A stretch of 64,000 nt of DNA, taken from Parvularcula sp038745625 (lineage in GTDB: Bacteria; Pseudomonadota; Alphaproteobacteria; Caulobacterales; Parvularculaceae). The notes beneath the pieces were generated by a model. That model was not told the origin of the DNA, searched no databases, and saw only the letters and a list, made by a program, of their open reading frames with translations. The DNA lies in assembly GCA_038745625.1 (NCBI GenBank), contig JBCDLG010000001.1, positions 12,817 to 76,816 on the forward strand. The letters are read 5' to 3'. Positions 1-8,109 of the stretch are shown one piece after another (positions within the stretch are counted from its first letter, which is position 1; every line of letters begins with the position of its first letter). A program made the position numbers and the translations under genes.

Positions 1-368
1 TCTTCGGGTGGCTGGTGCTCAGCATGGTGAATTATATCGAGCATTATGGTCTCAAGCGAGAGAAGCTGCCGAACGGCAGGTATGAGCCGTGCCAGCCGCA
101 TCACAGCTGGAACGCCAACCACGTGGTCTCGAACATCCTGTCGGTGAACCTGCAGCGGCACTCCGACCATCACGCCAATGCGATGAGGCCCTATCAGTGC
201 CTGCGCAATTTCCCCGATCTGCCGCGTCTTCCGACGGGCTATGCGGGCTGCTTCACCCTGATCACCTTCCCGCCGCTCTGGTTCAAGATCATGAACCCCA
301 AAGTCCGCGAATGGGCTGGCGGTGATGAAAGCAAGATCAACTGGGGACCTGAAAAGGAAGCGGCCTAG
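1..368 (+). CDS. alkB: alkane 1-monooxygenase, C-terminal part (5' truncated by window edge)
   Basis: This is the last ~121 residues of an integral-membrane non-haem di-iron alkane hydroxylase; the frame is open from base 3 and the start lies outside the window. Seen: the NYIEHYGL motif (visible residues 10-17) and the histidine box LQRHSDHH (residues 50-57), both hallmarks of the AlkB family. Family knowledge: AlkB hydroxylates the terminal carbon of medium-chain n-alkanes with O2 and electrons from rubredoxin and its reductase. No rubredoxin gene is visible here, so its partners must lie upstream or elsewhere. The gene converges on nuoE 24 bp away, and both TAG stops sit inside overlapping inverted repeats. 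Confidence 0.93.
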   Translation, partial: FGWLVLSMVNYIEHYGLKREKLPNGRYEPCQPHHSWNANHVVSNILSVNLQRHSDHHANAMRPYQCLRNFPDLPRLPTGYAGCFTLITFPPLWFKIMNPKVREWAGGDESKINWGPEKEAA

Positions 369-401
369 CCTGCAGCCTCCCCGAGCAGGGCGCTAGGCTG
401 C
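363..401. terminator. overlapping inverted repeats between convergent alkB and nuoE
   Basis: Two mutually exclusive 7-bp stems are visible: GCCTAGC (363-369) with GCTAGGC (392-398), and GCAGCCT (372-378) with AGGCTGC (395-401). Both stop codons lie in the first stem. There is no T-tract on either side, so this is at best a bidirectional, non-canonical terminator. Confidence 0.4.
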
Positions 402-1049
402 GTCCGTATTCGGCAGTTTGGTGATCGGCGCTGCTGCCGAGCCGTCATAGATCGTTGGGTCGGTGAGGGTGGTGTTCTCGCCTTCAGGATCCGACGTATG
501 CCGGCCGTCGTTAAAGACGCCCGGCGGGACGTCCTCGCCGCGATCCAGCTTTTGTAGAATGTCGCGGAAGGTCTCTGGCGTCAGGTCCTGGTAGTAATAG
601 TCGTTGATCTGCACCATCGGCGCGTTGCAGCAAGCGCCCAGACACTCGACCTCGAGCCAAGACAGATTCCCGCTGGCATTTATGGTGTTCTGTGGACCGA
701 TGATCTCTTTACAGACATCGACAAGCTCGTTTGAGCCGCGGAGCATGCAGGGGGTGGTGCCGCACAGTTGCACGAAATAGGTGCCCACCGGCCGCAGATT
801 GAACATCGTGTAAAAGGTCGCGACCTCGTAAACACGAATATAGGGCATCGCGAGCTGCTGCGCGATCGTTTCCATGGCCGCGATAGAGATCCAGCCCTCT
901 TGCTTTTGGGCCTGCCAAAGAAAAGGAATCACGGCGGAGGCCTCACGGCCCTCCGGGTACTTCTTGATTTGGGCGTCGCACCAGGCGCTGTTCTCATCGC
1001 TCCACGCAAAGCTCTGAGGTTGATTGCGAGTCGGGGTGCGGTCAGCCAT
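393..1049 (-). CDS. nuoE: NADH-quinone oxidoreductase subunit E (24 kDa, [2Fe-2S])
   Basis: 218-residue NuoE/NDUFV2 homologue of the peripheral arm of respiratory complex I, binding the N1a [2Fe-2S] cluster next to the NuoF flavin site. All four ligands are present: C96 and C101 (CGTTPC), then C136 and C140 (CLGAC). The C-terminal ~45 residues are the Ser/Thr/Asp-rich tail common in alphaproteobacterial NuoE. It is preceded by a small membrane protein gene 6 bp upstream, in the same direction. Odd: the usual neighbours nuoD and nuoF are absent. Downstream is convergent alkB and upstream a divergent TonB receptor, so this nuoE is split from the rest of the nuo cluster. Confidence 0.95.
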   Translation of the reverse strand: MADRTPTRNQPQSFAWSDENSAWCDAQIKKYPEGREASAVIPFLWQAQKQEGWISIAAMETIAQQLAMPYIRVYEVATFYTMFNLRPVGTYFVQLCGTTPCMLRGSNELVDVCKEIIGPQNTINASGNLSWLEVECLGACCNAPMVQINDYYYQDLTPETFRDILQKLDRGEDVPPGVFNDGRHTSDPEGENTTLTDPTIYDGSAAAPITKLPNTDAA

Positions 1050-1055
1050 GGCGCA

Positions 1056-1466
1056 TCACTCTTCGAAGTTTGAACCTATCGTATCGCCAGCAACGCCCAT
1101 TTTGTCCAGCCGCTGGCGGCTCTGCGTGATCGTGCGCCGCAGGGTGGCGATGCGGTAGGCGCGCAAGGGCCCGCCAATGATCGGCAGCTTGGTCACCCGG
1201 TCGGACCGGAGCGCGAAGAACACAAACGCGATCGCGGGCACCCATGGCGGTGCGTCCTCGCCCTGGCCTTCGATGCGAAAGGGGAGGATCGCCGTCACAA
1301 CGATAAGGCCGAAGATCAGCCCGAACAGGGCCGCGCCGAGCATCGCCATGCTCTTGGGCCCCTCAAGATGTTCGGGCTTGAGCTGGAAGAACGCGGTCCC
1401 CGTGAACAGGGTCAGAATGAAAGCCAGAGTGCCGCCTTGGACGATGAGAAACGTTTGATCGGTCAT
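1056..1466 (-). CDS. small membrane protein upstream of nuoE
   Basis: 136-residue protein with two clear hydrophobic segments (about residues 5-27 and 42-65) and a shorter one near 75-90, then a basic, helical C-terminus. I do not recognise a family. The start is the ATG that begins MTDQTF, directly before the first membrane segment; longer in-frame starts to 1532 would add a basic stretch without a better ribosome site. The stop lies 6 bp before nuoE, so the two are probably co-transcribed. Small unknown membrane proteins do occur next to nuoE in some alphaproteobacterial nuo operons, so a complex I link is plausible but is inferred from position only. Confidence 0.7.
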   Translation of the reverse strand: MTDQTFLIVQGGTLAFILTLFTGTAFFQLKPEHLEGPKSMAMLGAALFGLIFGLIVVTAILPFRIEGQGEDAPPWVPAIAFVFFALRSDRVTKLPIIGGPLRAYRIATLRRTITQSRQRLDKMGVAGDTIGSNFEE

Positions 1467-1662
1467 GCTGGCCCCCGTCATGGTCAACGACACGTTACCC
1501 GCTGGTTTCACCCGACGCGAGAAAGACAACAAAAGCAGCCAGCGCCGAACGTTCCCTTTCGCATCGAATGAGCGCGATTGTCGCCGCGGACCTTTTGCGT
1601 TAGAGAATCGCCAAATCAGTGTAACGCTTTAAGTTCGCTAGCGTTTATGGGGAGAACCATAC

Positions 1663-3759
1663 GTGATTCGAGGTGCCCTGTTGCTAGCGGCTGCCGCTGC
1701 TTCGCTGACAGTGTCGGCCGCGGCGCAGGATGATTCCCGCCAAATCTTCGAGGCGAGCTACTTTGAGCGTTTTGCTCCGCAGACGGCCATCGACATGGTC
1801 CGCCGTGTGCCGGGCTTCAGCATCCGCGAGCAAGGCGATGACCGCGGCCTCGGCCAGGGCGGGGTCAATGTGCTGATCAACGGGCAGCGGATCACGTCCA
1901 AGGACACCGATGCGACCGACGTTCTCTCACGGACCCCGGCCACCACCGTGGTGCGGATCGAGATCGCTGATGCCGCGACGCTGGGCGTGACCGGCCTCAC
2001 CGGGCAGGTGGCCAATGTCATTCTTGATCGAAGCACGCTGAGCGGCAACTGGGAGTATGAACCGGAGTTTCGCGACGGCGCCCGGCCTCTTTTGACCAAT
2101 GGCACATTATCTGTGTCGGGAGAAAAAGGCGACCTCAGCTACACGATCGGTTTTGACAATCGGAGCTTTCGGGGCGGTGAGCAGGGCCCCGAATTTGTCT
2201 TTGACGGTGACGGCAACTTCGTTGAGCGGCGTCAGGAGAAATTCTCCTCCCGCGGTGAAAACCCCAGCGTCACCACGTCTCTGAACTACCCGATCAGTGA
2301 GCGGACGAATCTTGCCTTTACAGGATCGGCGACGCTGTTCGGCGTGGACCGGTGGGAATTTTCCGACGTCGAGGACGTGTCGTCCCGCGACACGTTGCGC
2401 GCGGAAGACGAGTGGAACGCCGAAGGCTCGCTTGAGCTGAGCCATGATGTCGGGCCAGGCACGCTCAAAGTCATCGCCTATGACCGGTTTGAGCACAGCC
2501 CGTTGACAACGCGTGAGCTCAACGATGTGTTCGGAACCAGCTTCATCGTCACTGAATTTGCCCAGGAGATTAATGAGGGCGAGCTCATCGGGCGGACCGA
2601 GTATGCATTCTCGAAGGAGAACGGCGTCTCCTGGGAAATCGCCGCCGAGCTTGCGTTCAACTTCCTCGATTCTGAGTCCGTCTTCAGCCAAAGAGGGACA
2701 GGCGGCGACACCTTCACGGTATTGCCGGACGTTCGTGTGGAAGAACTCCGTGAGCAGATTTCTTTAACCCGCGGCTTCACTCTCTGGGACAAGCTTGTGG
2801 TCCAAGCTTCCGCGGCCGGTGAGTGGTCCAGGATCACCGTGATCAGCGAGGAGAGCACCCGGGTGCCGGCCAACAGCGCCGGCGCGACGGTTGGTTTCTC
2901 GCCAGGCGCAGACACGCAAGCGCGCAGCTTCACCCGTCCGAAGGGCTTTTTGACCTTCTCCTATCCCGTCAACGATCGGTTTGACCTTCGCGCGCGTTTC
3001 GAGCGTTCCGTTGGGCAGCTCTCCTTTTTCGATTTCATCGCCAATGTGAATCTCCAAGAGGAGCGTGAGCAGGCGGGGAACACCAGGCTGGTGCCTGAGC
3101 AGTCCTGGGACGGAGAAATAGAGCTTGAGGCCGCGATCAGCGAAGAGGAGAAGGTGATCTTTCGCGTCTCCGGGCGCATGATCGAGGATCTGGTTGATCA
3201 GGTGCCGTTCGATGTCTTCGACGACAACGGCAACGCCATTGATGTCATTGATGCGGTTGGCAATATCGACAGTGCGACGCAGTGGGAAGTTAATCTTGAA
3301 GGCACGGTCGAGACGGACCGGTGGGGCCTGCCTGGCGGGCGCATCGATTTCTCAGGGCTTTATCGTGACACCAATGTCGAGGATCCAACGACCCTAGAGA
3401 CACGGTCTATCAGCCGAGAGGAAGACTGGGCCTACAATATCGAGTTTCGGCACGATATTCCGTCAACGCCCTATGCTTACGGGTTCCAGTATGAGGGCAT
3501 CGAAGACGTGGTGGTTTACCGCGTCGATGAAATCGCCCGAGCGAATATTCCGCAACCGGAGACTGAGATCTATGTGGAGCACAAAGATCTTTACGGCATG
3601 ATCCTGCGCTTCACGGTCGCTAACGTCCTCAACGTCTCTTATGAGCAGGACCGAACACGCTGGACCGGTCGGCGTGAGCAGACGCCGATCGAGTTCATCG
3701 AAGATAGAGCGCGCACAGATAATCGCCGTTTTTCCATCACCCTTTCGGGCACGTTTTGA
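1663..3759 (+). CDS. TonB-dependent receptor (plug and barrel)
   Basis: 698-residue outer-membrane receptor. A signal peptide (about residues 1-21, cut near AAAQ) is followed by a plug domain (about 35-150) with motifs such as RRVPGFS and INGQR, then a long beta-barrel rich in alternating aromatic residues ending in phenylalanine (SGTF), as expected for BAM-dependent assembly. The GTG start is supported by GGGGAGAA six bases upstream. No TonB box is obvious and the substrate cannot be read from sequence. It stands upstream of ubiA with a 6-bp gap to the longest ubiA frame, but functional linkage is unlikely. It lacks the N-terminal carboxypeptidase-like domain seen in the second receptor at 32.6 kb. 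Confidence 0.9.
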   Translation: MIRGALLLAAAAASLTVSAAAQDDSRQIFEASYFERFAPQTAIDMVRRVPGFSIREQGDDRGLGQGGVNVLINGQRITSKDTDATDVLSRTPATTVVRIEIADAATLGVTGLTGQVANVILDRSTLSGNWEYEPEFRDGARPLLTNGTLSVSGEKGDLSYTIGFDNRSFRGGEQGPEFVFDGDGNFVERRQEKFSSRGENPSVTTSLNYPISERTNLAFTGSATLFGVDRWEFSDVEDVSSRDTLRAEDEWNAEGSLELSHDVGPGTLKVIAYDRFEHSPLTTRELNDVFGTSFIVTEFAQEINEGELIGRTEYAFSKENGVSWEIAAELAFNFLDSESVFSQRGTGGDTFTVLPDVRVEELREQISLTRGFTLWDKLVVQASAAGEWSRITVISEESTRVPANSAGATVGFSPGADTQARSFTRPKGFLTFSYPVNDRFDLRARFERSVGQLSFFDFIANVNLQEEREQAGNTRLVPEQSWDGEIELEAAISEEEKVIFRVSGRMIEDLVDQVPFDVFDDNGNAIDVIDAVGNIDSATQWEVNLEGTVETDRWGLPGGRIDFSGLYRDTNVEDPTTLETRSISREEDWAYNIEFRHDIPSTPYAYGFQYEGIEDVVVYRVDEIARANIPQPETEIYVEHKDLYGMILRFTVANVLNVSYEQDRTRWTGRREQTPIEFIEDRARTDNRRFSITLSGTF

Positions 3760-3789
3760 TCTGGCGTGTGCGATGCTAGGCGCTTCGGC

Positions 3790-4701
3790 ATGAGCACGAT
3801 CACCGACGACAAAACGCTGGATGCGGGCGAGAGTTTCGTGGACCGGGCCCCGCCGCCGCTCAGGCCTTACTTGCGTTTGATGCGCGCTGATCGGCCGATC
3901 GGTGTGTGGCTTCTCTTCATTCCCTGCCTTTGGGGCGTGATCGCTGCGCGACCCGAGGGAATGGACGCTGGCCGTTTTTGGTGGCTCGCCATTCTCTTTT
4001 TCGTGGGCGCCTTCGTCATGCGCTCAGCGGGGTGCGCCTATAACGATTTTGTGGATCGGGACCTCGATGCCTCGGTGGAGCGGACGAAGAACCGGCCGAT
4101 CGCGTCGGGCGCGGTGTCGCCGAAGGCTGCGCTGGCGCTGGTTGTTGGATTGAGTCTCATCGGCTTTTTGGTGCTGATCCAGCTCGGCTTGCCTGCGATC
4201 CTGATTGGTGTTGCGTCCCTTGCCTTGGTGGCGGGCTACCCCTTCATGAAGCGGATCACCTGGTGGCCGCAGCTTTGGCTGGGCCTGACCTTCAACTGGG
4301 GTGTTCTGGTCGGCGCTGCTGCGGTCAGCGGTACCGTGCCGCTGCCAGCGCTGCTGCTCTATGCGGCAGGGGTCTTTTGGACCCTCGGCTATGACACGAT
4401 CTACGCCCTTCAGGACATTGAGGACGATGCCTTGGCAGGGATCAAATCGAGCGCCCAAAGGCTGGGCGCGCATGTGGGGCGCGGTGTCGGGATCTTCTAC
4501 GCGATCACCATGGTGCTGTGCGCGGCTGCGATGGTGGCCAGCGGCGCGTCATCCTGGGTGTTCCTGCTTCTCGCGCCAGCGGCCCATTTCCTTTGGCAGG
4601 TCAAGGAGCTGGACCCCGAAAGCGCCGAGCGTAACCTTCTCCTCTTCAAATCGAATGTCTGGCCTGGAGGCATGATCGCTGCGGCAATGCTGCCCCTTTA
4701 G
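3790..4701 (+). CDS. ubiA: 4-hydroxybenzoate octaprenyltransferase
   Basis: 303-residue polytopic prenyltransferase of the inner membrane that joins 4-hydroxybenzoate to the polyprenyl diphosphate side chain in ubiquinone synthesis. Both Asp-rich Mg-diphosphate motifs are visible: YNDFVDRDLD near residue 85 and YALQDIEDD near residue 210, with the family signature KNRPI between them. About eight membrane helices surround these. The start is taken at MSTITDD; an upstream in-frame GTG at 3766 gives an unlikely leader. It follows the TonB receptor closely and is followed by msrB after 25 bp, so read-through is possible. Confidence 0.95.
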   Translation: MSTITDDKTLDAGESFVDRAPPPLRPYLRLMRADRPIGVWLLFIPCLWGVIAARPEGMDAGRFWWLAILFFVGAFVMRSAGCAYNDFVDRDLDASVERTKNRPIASGAVSPKAALALVVGLSLIGFLVLIQLGLPAILIGVASLALVAGYPFMKRITWWPQLWLGLTFNWGVLVGAAAVSGTVPLPALLLYAAGVFWTLGYDTIYALQDIEDDALAGIKSSAQRLGAHVGRGVGIFYAITMVLCAAAMVASGASSWVFLLLAPAAHFLWQVKELDPESAERNLLLFKSNVWPGGMIAAAMLPL

Positions 4702-4726
4702 TGGACCGCGATCAGAGGTGACCCAC

Positions 4727-5281
4727 ATGAAACGCATGACAAAACCAGGCGTCTTGACCCGGCGAGCTGCTGTGGCAGGTGCCAGCGCTGCATTGGCGCT
4801 GCCCGCGGTGGCCGGCGCCCGCCGCACCCCGACTGAGGAGACCAATGGCATGACCCCCGTACCGGTACCGCTCGGCGAGAGTGATGTGGATTGGGATGCT
4901 GTGACGGAAGATGAGTGGCGTGAGCGCTTGTCAGATGCGTCCTACCGTGTGCTTCGCCGCGAAGGCACCGAGCGCTCGGGCACATCACACCTCAATGACG
5001 AAAAGCGCCCGGGTGTCTTCATCTGCGCTGGCTGCGCTTTGCCGATCTTCCGCTCCGAGACGAAATACAACAGCGGTACGGGATGGCCGTCGTTCTTCGA
5101 CTATATCGAAGGCTCGCTCGGCTTTAAAACCGACTACAAACTCATCTATCCGCGTAAAGAGTACCATTGCGTTCGCTGCGGTGGCCACCAGGGCCATGTT
5201 TTCCGCGACGGACCTGAGCCGACCGGCCTTCGGTACTGCAACAACGGTGTCGCGCTGAACTTCGTCCCCGACGCGGCGTAG
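4727..5281 (+). CDS. msrB: peptide-methionine (R)-S-oxide reductase with Tat signal
   Basis: 184-residue MsrB that reduces methionine-R-sulfoxide in proteins. An N-terminal twin-arginine leader (LTRRAAVAG followed by an Ala-rich hydrophobic core ending near AGA) indicates export of the folded enzyme to the periplasm. The catalytic domain has the two zinc CxxC pairs (CAGC and CVRC), the GTGWPSF motif and the catalytic cysteine in RYCNN; the common form is RYCxNS, so the residues after the cysteine deviate (NNGVAL). An ATG at 4727 starts the Tat leader. It converges on the DUF2793 gene with a 2-bp gap. Confidence 0.94.
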   Translation: MKRMTKPGVLTRRAAVAGASAALALPAVAGARRTPTEETNGMTPVPVPLGESDVDWDAVTEDEWRERLSDASYRVLRREGTERSGTSHLNDEKRPGVFICAGCALPIFRSETKYNSGTGWPSFFDYIEGSLGFKTDYKLIYPRKEYHCVRCGGHQGHVFRDGPEPTGLRYCNNGVALNFVPDAA

Positions 5282-5283
5282 GT

Positions 5284-5940
5284 TCAAGGCGTGTTGGGGA
5301 AACTGACCGCGCCCGTCTGACGATCAACAACGATGGCGTCGCGGAAGGTGCCGCTGTCGTCGGCGACTTTGATCGCAAAATTGTCGGAGCCGGTGAGGCC
5401 GAACTCAGCCCTGCCCGAAAATGCAGTTTGGAAGACTAAAGATGCCGTGTGCGTTGCGCCGATTTTGTTGAGCACCAGCCGCGCATCCCCTGAGCCCGGG
5501 GTCACGTCATCATGGCTGATCAGCACGGCATCCGATTTGACCGCGAGCCGGTTGGTGCTGTCAGGGGACGCATTGATGCCAAAAGTGGGTCGCTCACGGA
5601 GTTTTAGCCAAGCTGCGCCGGAGTAGACCCGGAGATCGTCCTCATCCGTGACATAGGCGACCATACCGATGATCGGCGCAAAGAAGGCCCAAGCCCCATC
5701 CTGCTGCACCGCGACGGTGTCTTGCGTCTGGCCCGACCATGCATCGCCGCCCGCGCCGGCGGGGATGATGAAGCCGTCACCGTCAGCAGGCGCGACAGGT
5801 TCAGCGGATGTGGTGGCGCTTTCAACGGAGAGATGCACAAGGGCGTCGAGCCGGCGAAGCCCCTCGTTCACGGTGACATGCTTCTGCGATTGCGCCTCCG
5901 CGAGGTAGGGAAGGGACAGGCGGGTGCTTTGATCGCTCAT
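5284..5940 (-). CDS. DUF2793 domain protein (phage/GTA fibre-like)
   Basis: 218-residue protein whose first ~115 residues match the DUF2793 pattern: LPYLAEAQSQKH, NEGLRRLDAL, DGDGFIIPAGA, DGAWAF and GAAWLKL. The C-terminal ~100 residues are beta-rich and resemble a tail-fibre or spike head (TFGINASPD, then repeated beta strands). DUF2793 proteins occur in alphaproteobacterial prophages and among the fibre/spike proteins of gene transfer agents. Here it is alone between msrB and a beta-propeller gene, with no capsid or tail genes nearby. A strong ribosome site, GGAGGAG, lies 6 bases before the ATG. The virion-fibre role is inference from the family. Confidence 0.8.
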   Translation of the reverse strand: MSDQSTRLSLPYLAEAQSQKHVTVNEGLRRLDALVHLSVESATTSAEPVAPADGDGFIIPAGAGGDAWSGQTQDTVAVQQDGAWAFFAPIIGMVAYVTDEDDLRVYSGAAWLKLRERPTFGINASPDSTNRLAVKSDAVLISHDDVTPGSGDARLVLNKIGATHTASLVFQTAFSGRAEFGLTGSDNFAIKVADDSGTFRDAIVVDRQTGAVSFPNTP

Positions 5941-5999
5941 CGGGGGCTCCTCCGGCTCAGGAGCATCATGCCGCGAGCGGGAGCGGCGGGGATAAGTTC

Positions 6000-6992
6000 T
6001 CAGTCGCGCGCTGGGCTTGTCGTGACGGGGCTGTAGCCGAGACCATCCGACCCTGCCGCCGCAGGCAGTGTTCTGAGGATCGAGAAGTCCTCGGTGCTGA
6101 TCTCAGCGACCGAGGCCGAGCCCGTCGCCGCCGCCCAGACCACCTCGCCGCCGGGCGAGAAGAGCAGCGTCACCGGAAAGCTCAGCTGGTGCTCGATCAG
6201 ATTGATCGAGCCGACACGTTCCCGCGTCCCCCGGTCATAGAAGACAAGCGCGCTTCGGTAGGGATGGCTCACCGCAACGAGTTCCCCGTCTGGGCTCACC
6301 TCGACCCGGATCGGGGCACCGTCGGTTTCTATCGTGTCAATCCGCTCAAGGCTCTCGGCATCAAACACCATGATGGAGCGGGACCGGTTGTTCCCCACCC
6401 AGATTTCTTTGCCGTCTGGCGTCACCGAGATCGCTTCGGTGCCTTCGCCGGCTTCGACATCTTGGACCTTGGCGTAGCCTTTAAGATCAACCACCGTGAA
6501 CGTGCCTGATCCAATGCTCGCGGCATAGGCAAGGGGCTTGTCAGGTGACAGAGCAACCATATGGGTGCCGTCTTGGCCCGTCTCAATCGCCGCGACAGTC
6601 TCACGGCGATCAACATCGACGATCACCACATCTTGTGTGATCTCGGTGGTGACGATCACCTGCGATGTGTCTGGGATCCATTTGAGGCCATGGGGCCCGC
6701 GGTGATCGCCGAGCGAGATCTCGCCCAGTGGCGCCGCGGTTGCGACATCAAAGAGATGGAGCGTGTTGCCCTCATAACCTTGCTCGCGATAGCTCACCAC
6801 CACGGCCGTTTTTCCGTCCGGTGACAGAGCAATCTCGTGGGGCGCGCGTCCTGTCTCGCGTCGAGCGACCTCTTCACCGGTGCTGAGATCGATGAAACTC
6901 ACGCTGTCATCGACCTTGTTACCGACGACCAGCGTGTCGGCCTGTGCAGTGGACCAACCTGCAAGCGCGATGGCGGCTGGGGCGAGGCGCAT
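6000..6992 (-). CDS. YncE-like beta-propeller, exported
   Basis: 330-residue protein with a signal peptide (cut near AQA, residue ~18) followed by six to seven repeats of the YncE/YVTN type, recognisable from recurrent ALSPDGK, SVTPDGKEIWVGNN and EVSPDGELVAVS units. Such secreted seven-bladed propellers are periplasmic or surface proteins; several accompany metal-binding or dehydrogenase systems, but no such partner is next to this gene. A GGAG ribosome site six bases before the ATG supports the start. The substrate or partner is unknown. It is divergent from the exonuclease gene. Confidence 0.85.
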   Translation of the reverse strand: MRLAPAAIALAGWSTAQADTLVVGNKVDDSVSFIDLSTGEEVARRETGRAPHEIALSPDGKTAVVVSYREQGYEGNTLHLFDVATAAPLGEISLGDHRGPHGLKWIPDTSQVIVTTEITQDVVIVDVDRRETVAAIETGQDGTHMVALSPDKPLAYAASIGSGTFTVVDLKGYAKVQDVEAGEGTEAISVTPDGKEIWVGNNRSRSIMVFDAESLERIDTIETDGAPIRVEVSPDGELVAVSHPYRSALVFYDRGTRERVGSINLIEHQLSFPVTLLFSPGGEVVWAAATGSASVAEISTEDFSILRTLPAAAGSDGLGYSPVTTSPARD

Positions 6993-7089
6993 GGCGATCT
7001 CCTTGTTCGCGCCGCTCTTTTTTAGGGCGCAACACTATGTGTCAAGCGGCGTGCGTTGAGCGGCGCGCGCGGTGAGCTATATCCTTGGT

Positions 7090-8109
7090 GTGCAACCGTC
7101 TGACCTCCTCCACCCCACGCCGAAGGGCCTTTATTGTCCGCCAGGTGACTTTTTCATCGATCCTGTGGCAGCCGTCGACCGAGCCGTGATCACCCATGGG
7201 CATGCGGATCATGCGCGCGCGGGTCATGGTGCTGTCATGGCGACACCAGAGACCATCGCCATCATGGCGATCCGCTACGGTGAGGCGTTCACCGAACGGC
7301 GCGAGCCACTGTCTTTGGGCGAGGTCGCCACCATCAATGGCGTGACCGTATGGTTTGCTCCAGCGGGACACATTCTTGGTTCCGCGCAAGCCGTTGTCGA
7401 GCACCAGGGTATACGGATGGTCGTAACGGGTGACTACAAAAGACGGCGCGACCCCACCTGCGCTCCCTTTGAGCCTGTGCTTTGTGACGTTCTCATCTCC
7501 GAGGCGACATTTGCTTTGCCCGTCTTCAAACATCCGGATACAGCAGGAGAGGCGCGCAAGCTGATCCGGTCGGCCGAACAGTTCCCAGAAAGGGCGCATC
7601 TCGTCGGCGCCTATGCCCTTGGTAAAGCCCAACGCCTGATCTGCCACCTGCGCGAAGAGGGCTACGACGCGCCGATCTTTATCCATGGCGCGATGCAAAA
7701 GCTCTGTGATCTTTATGAAGAGCATGGCATCGCGCTTGGCCCGCTAGAACCTGCGACGATCGAAAAGGGCAAGGACAGCAAAGGACGCTTTGCGGGGCAG
7801 ATTGTGATTTGTCCGCCCTCGGCGATTGGCGCGACCTGGGCACGGCGGTTCCCCGATCCTTTGCCTGTCTTTGCCAGCGGCTGGATGCGCGTCAGGCAAC
7901 GGGCGAAACAACGCGGTGTCGAGCTGCCGCTGATCATTTCTGATCACGCAGATTGGGACGAGCTCACGGAAACCGTCCGCGAGGTGAACCCGGCCGAGCT
8001 TTGGGTGACCCATGGGCGTGATGATGCCTTTGTGCGGTGGGCGGAGCTTGAGGGGCGCAAGGCCCGGCCGCTTCATCTCGTCGGCTATGATGACGAGTCC
8101 GAAACATGA
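7090..8109 (+). CDS. ligase-associated DNA exonuclease (metallo-beta-lactamase fold)
   Basis: About 339-residue beta-CASP-type metallo-beta-lactamase protein of the family coupled to bacterial ATP-dependent ligases. The metal site THGHADH is near residue 38, the glycine-rich PAGHILGSAQ near 93, GDY near 118, and a late ISDHAD histidine near 290. The start is uncertain: GTG at 7090 fits the usual beginning before LLHPTPKGLYCPPGDF, while GTG at 7072 would add six residues. The stop overlaps the ligase start by 4 bp (ATGA), so the two are translationally coupled. Family knowledge: these enzymes act with the ligase, and often with an Lhr-type helicase, in DNA repair; no helicase gene follows here. 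Confidence 0.9.
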   Translation: MQPSDLLHPTPKGLYCPPGDFFIDPVAAVDRAVITHGHADHARAGHGAVMATPETIAIMAIRYGEAFTERREPLSLGEVATINGVTVWFAPAGHILGSAQAVVEHQGIRMVVTGDYKRRRDPTCAPFEPVLCDVLISEATFALPVFKHPDTAGEARKLIRSAEQFPERAHLVGAYALGKAQRLICHLREEGYDAPIFIHGAMQKLCDLYEEHGIALGPLEPATIEKGKDSKGRFAGQIVICPPSAIGATWARRFPDPLPVFASGWMRVRQRAKQRGVELPLIISDHADWDELTETVREVNPAELWVTHGRDDAFVRWAELEGRKARPLHLVGYDDESET

